The notes under the pieces: model-generated
What the model was told of the DNA's origin: nothing
Seen by the model: only the letters and a program-made list of their open reading frames with translations
Databases searched by the model: none
In this document: piece after piece, positions 61,806-64,000 of the stretch
How positions within the stretch are numbered: position 1 is the first letter of the stretch
Layout: the number at the start of each line of letters is the position of its first letter
DNA from: Paenibacillus sp. FSL W8-0426
GTDB lineage: Bacteria; Bacillota; Bacilli; Paenibacillales; Paenibacillaceae
DNA length: 64,000 nt
Reading direction: 5' to 3'
Assembly (NCBI RefSeq): GCF_037969725.1
Contig: NZ_CP150203.1
Location: 6,845,550-6,909,549 of the forward strand
Translations under genes and position numbers: made by a program

Positions 61806-63359
61806 ATGAGTAACTATATGATCGGAATCGACATCGGCACCACCAGCACCAAATCGGTATTGTTTACGGAGCAAGGTGCCGTTGTTAGTACGTGCACACA
61901 AGAATACCCGCTGTATACGCCCGCGCCTGACGTAGCCGAGCAAGATCCGGAACAAATCGTACAAGCTGCCGTCCGTTCCATTCGCGGGGTCATGGACGAA
62001 AGCGGAGTCTCCGCAAATGAGATTCTGTTCGTATCTTGCAGTTCAGCCATGCATAGCTTGATTGCGATGGACAAGGATGACAAACCGATTACCAACTGTA
62101 TCACCTGGGCAGACAACCGGAGTGCTGCTTGGTCCAGCAAACTGCAGGAGAATGGCGTAGGCCATCGTATCTATCGTCGTACAGGTACGCCAATTCATCC
62201 CATGTCACCGCTGACCAAGCTGATGTGGCTTCGCCACGACGAACCAGAGCTGTTTCAACGTGCCGCCAAATTCATTTCCATTAAGGAATATTTGTTTTTC
62301 CGTTTATTTTCTTCATATATCGTGGACTACTCCATCGCATCCTGCACAGGTCTGCTGAACCTGGAACAGCTGGATTGGGACGCAGAGGCGCTTGAGCTGG
62401 CCGGGATCACTCCGGATCGTCTGTCCCGCCTCGTACCAACAACACATACTATAGAGGGAATGCATCCGGAGTGGGCTGAAAAAACGGGACTCTCCCTCTC
62501 TACACCTTTCGTCGTCGGAGCAAGTGACGGCGTGCTGTCCAATCTCGGCGTCAATGCCATCGAGCCCGGGGTCGTAGCAGCCACGATCGGCACCAGCGGC
62601 GCGATCCGCACCGTCGTCAATCGCCCTGTCACCGATCCGAAAGGCCGTACCTTCTGTTATGCCCTGACTGATAACCTGTGGGTTGTAGGTGGTCCCGTGA
62701 ACAACGGCGGCATGTTGTTTCGCTGGGTACGGGACGAGTTTGCCGCTTCGGAAGTAGAAACGGCGAAACGGCTCGGCATCAATTCGTATGACGTGTTAAC
62801 CCGCATCGCCGAACGTGTCAGCCCAGGATCGGAAGGGCTGCTGTTCCATCCGTACCTTTCGGGCGAGCGTGCCCCCCTGTGGAATCCGAATGCACGAGGC
62901 TCCTTCTTTGGGCTCACCCTTCATCACCAGAAGGAGCATATGATCCGCGCTGTGTTGGAAGGGGTTATTTTCAATCTGTATACCGTGCTGCTCGCTATGG
63001 AAGAACAGATCGGGCACCCCTCCTCCATTCAGGCTACCGGCGGATTTGCCCGTTCCCCGCTCTGGCGGCAAATGATGTCCGACATCTTCAATCAGGAAGT
63101 CGTGGTGCCCGAAAGTTTCGAAAGCTCCTGCCTCGGCGCCGTGGTTCTCGGTCTTTACGCAACTGGCCGTGCGAAGTCGCTTGATGTCGTCGCCTCCATG
63201 GTAGGCACAACGCACAGACATAGCCCTGCGCCGGAAAATGCAGCTATTTATCGCGAGCTTCTCCCTCTTTTTATCCGCATTTCGCGCAAACTGGAGGAGG
63301 AATATGCCGATATTGCAGAATTCCAGCGCAAACACTCTGTTCTGAAGGAATCCAAGTAG
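61806..63359 (+). CDS. gntK: Gluconokinase
   Basis: A 517-residue FGGY-family kinase that makes 6-phosphogluconate. [15 protein letters not shown] (phosphate 1) and the family signature region ([30 protein letters not shown] type), with [18 protein letters not shown] near the C-terminus. It lies 49 bp after gntP. The gntZ gene that follows in B. subtilis is absent here; a strong terminator follows instead. Confidence 0.95.
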   Translation: [517 protein letters not shown]

Positions 63360-63386
63360 GACTCCTCCCTCTTTATAAGCTAAAAG

Positions 63387-63427
63387 GCAGCACCGCGGAC
63401 CGTTGGTCCGCGGTGCTGCTTTTTTTT
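63387..63427 (+). terminator. gnt operon terminator
   Basis: 15-bp perfect stem GCAGCACCGCGGACC-gtt-GGTCCGCGGTGCTGC, followed by eight T residues. Very strong. Confidence 0.95.
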
Positions 63428-64000
63428 CCTCCATATCAACGTGTCAGGCCACATCCGTGTTGAGCATCTGCCCTGGCATGACGCAATGATGCACTCCGTC
63501 GACGACAAAAGAGTTCACTTTAAAAATCCCATTCAACATCAAAGGACATCTTTTGTGCCTCTGTTTATCCACAATAAAGTTATTCACAAAATAGAAGCCC
63601 CATTTACGCACACTCGCCAAATTCCGCCGGATAACCTGTGAATAATCACATTTAGATTTTTAGGGCTTCATGTCGAAAATTAAACAAATTATAAACAATA
63701 TATAGTGTTGTGATTAAAAATTATACACAAGTTATTGAATTTGTGGATAAAATCTCGCGATACATTGAAATGCCGGGCTTCTTTTGCTATGATTGTATTA
63801 CTTTTGGATGTGAATATGTGATCTGAACCATAATATTATCAACAACCTGTGGATAAAGTTGTGAACAATTTTCCGTTGTTCATTCTTTTTTTGTTTTCGG
63901 CTTGCGGGAGTTTGGGGATAAATGCAACATTATTTCTCGTATTTCGACACTGCAACATGGCTTAAGCCACACTTGTAACATGTAAAAGGAGTGACAGTCT
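63428..64000. other. oriC: Origin region upstream of dnaA with DnaA boxes
   Basis: Boxes: TTATCCACA 63565-63573, TTATTCACA 63580-63588, TGTGAATAA 63637-63645, TTATACACA 63721-63729, TGTGGATAA 63742-63750, TGTGGATAA 63848-63856, and the weaker TGTGAACAA 63860-63868. Gene-free and AT-rich. The last bases, AAAAGGAGTGACAGTCT, look like the ribosome binding site of dnaA, whose start codon should follow base 64000. Confidence 0.9.

Overview
The window is a chromosomal segment from an endospore-forming low-GC Gram-positive bacterium, most likely a Paenibacillus. It lies just left of the replication origin. The evidence is the conserved block read leftward from the right edge (rpmH, rnpA, yidC/spoIIIJ, jag, mnmE, mnmG, rsmG, noc, soj/parA, spo0J/parB, rpsF-ssb-rpsR, dnaB-rplI-gdpP-yybS, purA, walRKHIJ, htrA, rlmH), together with spore genes (an alpha/beta SASP, yyaC, spoIIIJ). 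DnaA boxes and a dnaA-type ribosome binding site close the right end, so dnaA itself should begin just past base 64000.

Layout. 1-9700 is an accessory segment. It holds a cut-off SDR gene, a minus-strand cluster of an OhrR-type MarR regulator, a peroxiredoxin-like protein and two paralogous esterases, each unit preceded by a related palindrome. It also holds a SASP gene, a divergent Lrp/VOC pair, a 5'-truncated gene, a membrane-anchored serine hydrolase, and several non-coding relics and repeats. 9754-33819 is the conserved core: rlmH, a 55-residue CxxH/CxxC protein, a lipoprotein, htrA, the WalRK envelope-stress operon, an M23 peptidase with an upstream WalR box, purA with PurR boxes, the replication/ribosome/c-di-AMP operon, a CBS protein, an LCP ligase and an MFS pump. 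34078-42258 is cell-wall and peptide uptake: a DacF-like protein lacking its catalytic serine, an oppDFBCA operon and a CwlK-like peptidase. 42429-50326 holds the rpsF-ssb-rpsR operon, yjzC, tRNA-Ser(CGA), DUF951/MscS/DUF3343/yyaC/DUF4446, a class V aminotransferase and parAB. 50512-58899 holds noc, the tRNA-modification genes, jag, yidC, rnpA and rpmH.

58900-64000 is the origin region. DnaA boxes occur both next to rpmH (59062-59174) and next to dnaA (63565-63868), and a complete gluconate operon (gntR-gntP-gntK) sits between the two clusters. Almost all core genes are on the minus strand and so run away from the origin, as is usual for leading-strand genes; the gnt genes run toward dnaA.

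No CRISPR array, intact insertion sequence or phage was seen. The most useful leads are the predicted OhrR-type regulon with esterases, the serine-less DacF paralogue, a parS site embedded in a 32-bp perfect palindrome that also looks like the rsmG terminator, the origin split by the gnt operon, and a WalR box upstream of the M23 peptidase. All functional statements rest on reading motifs and gene order; no database search was run.
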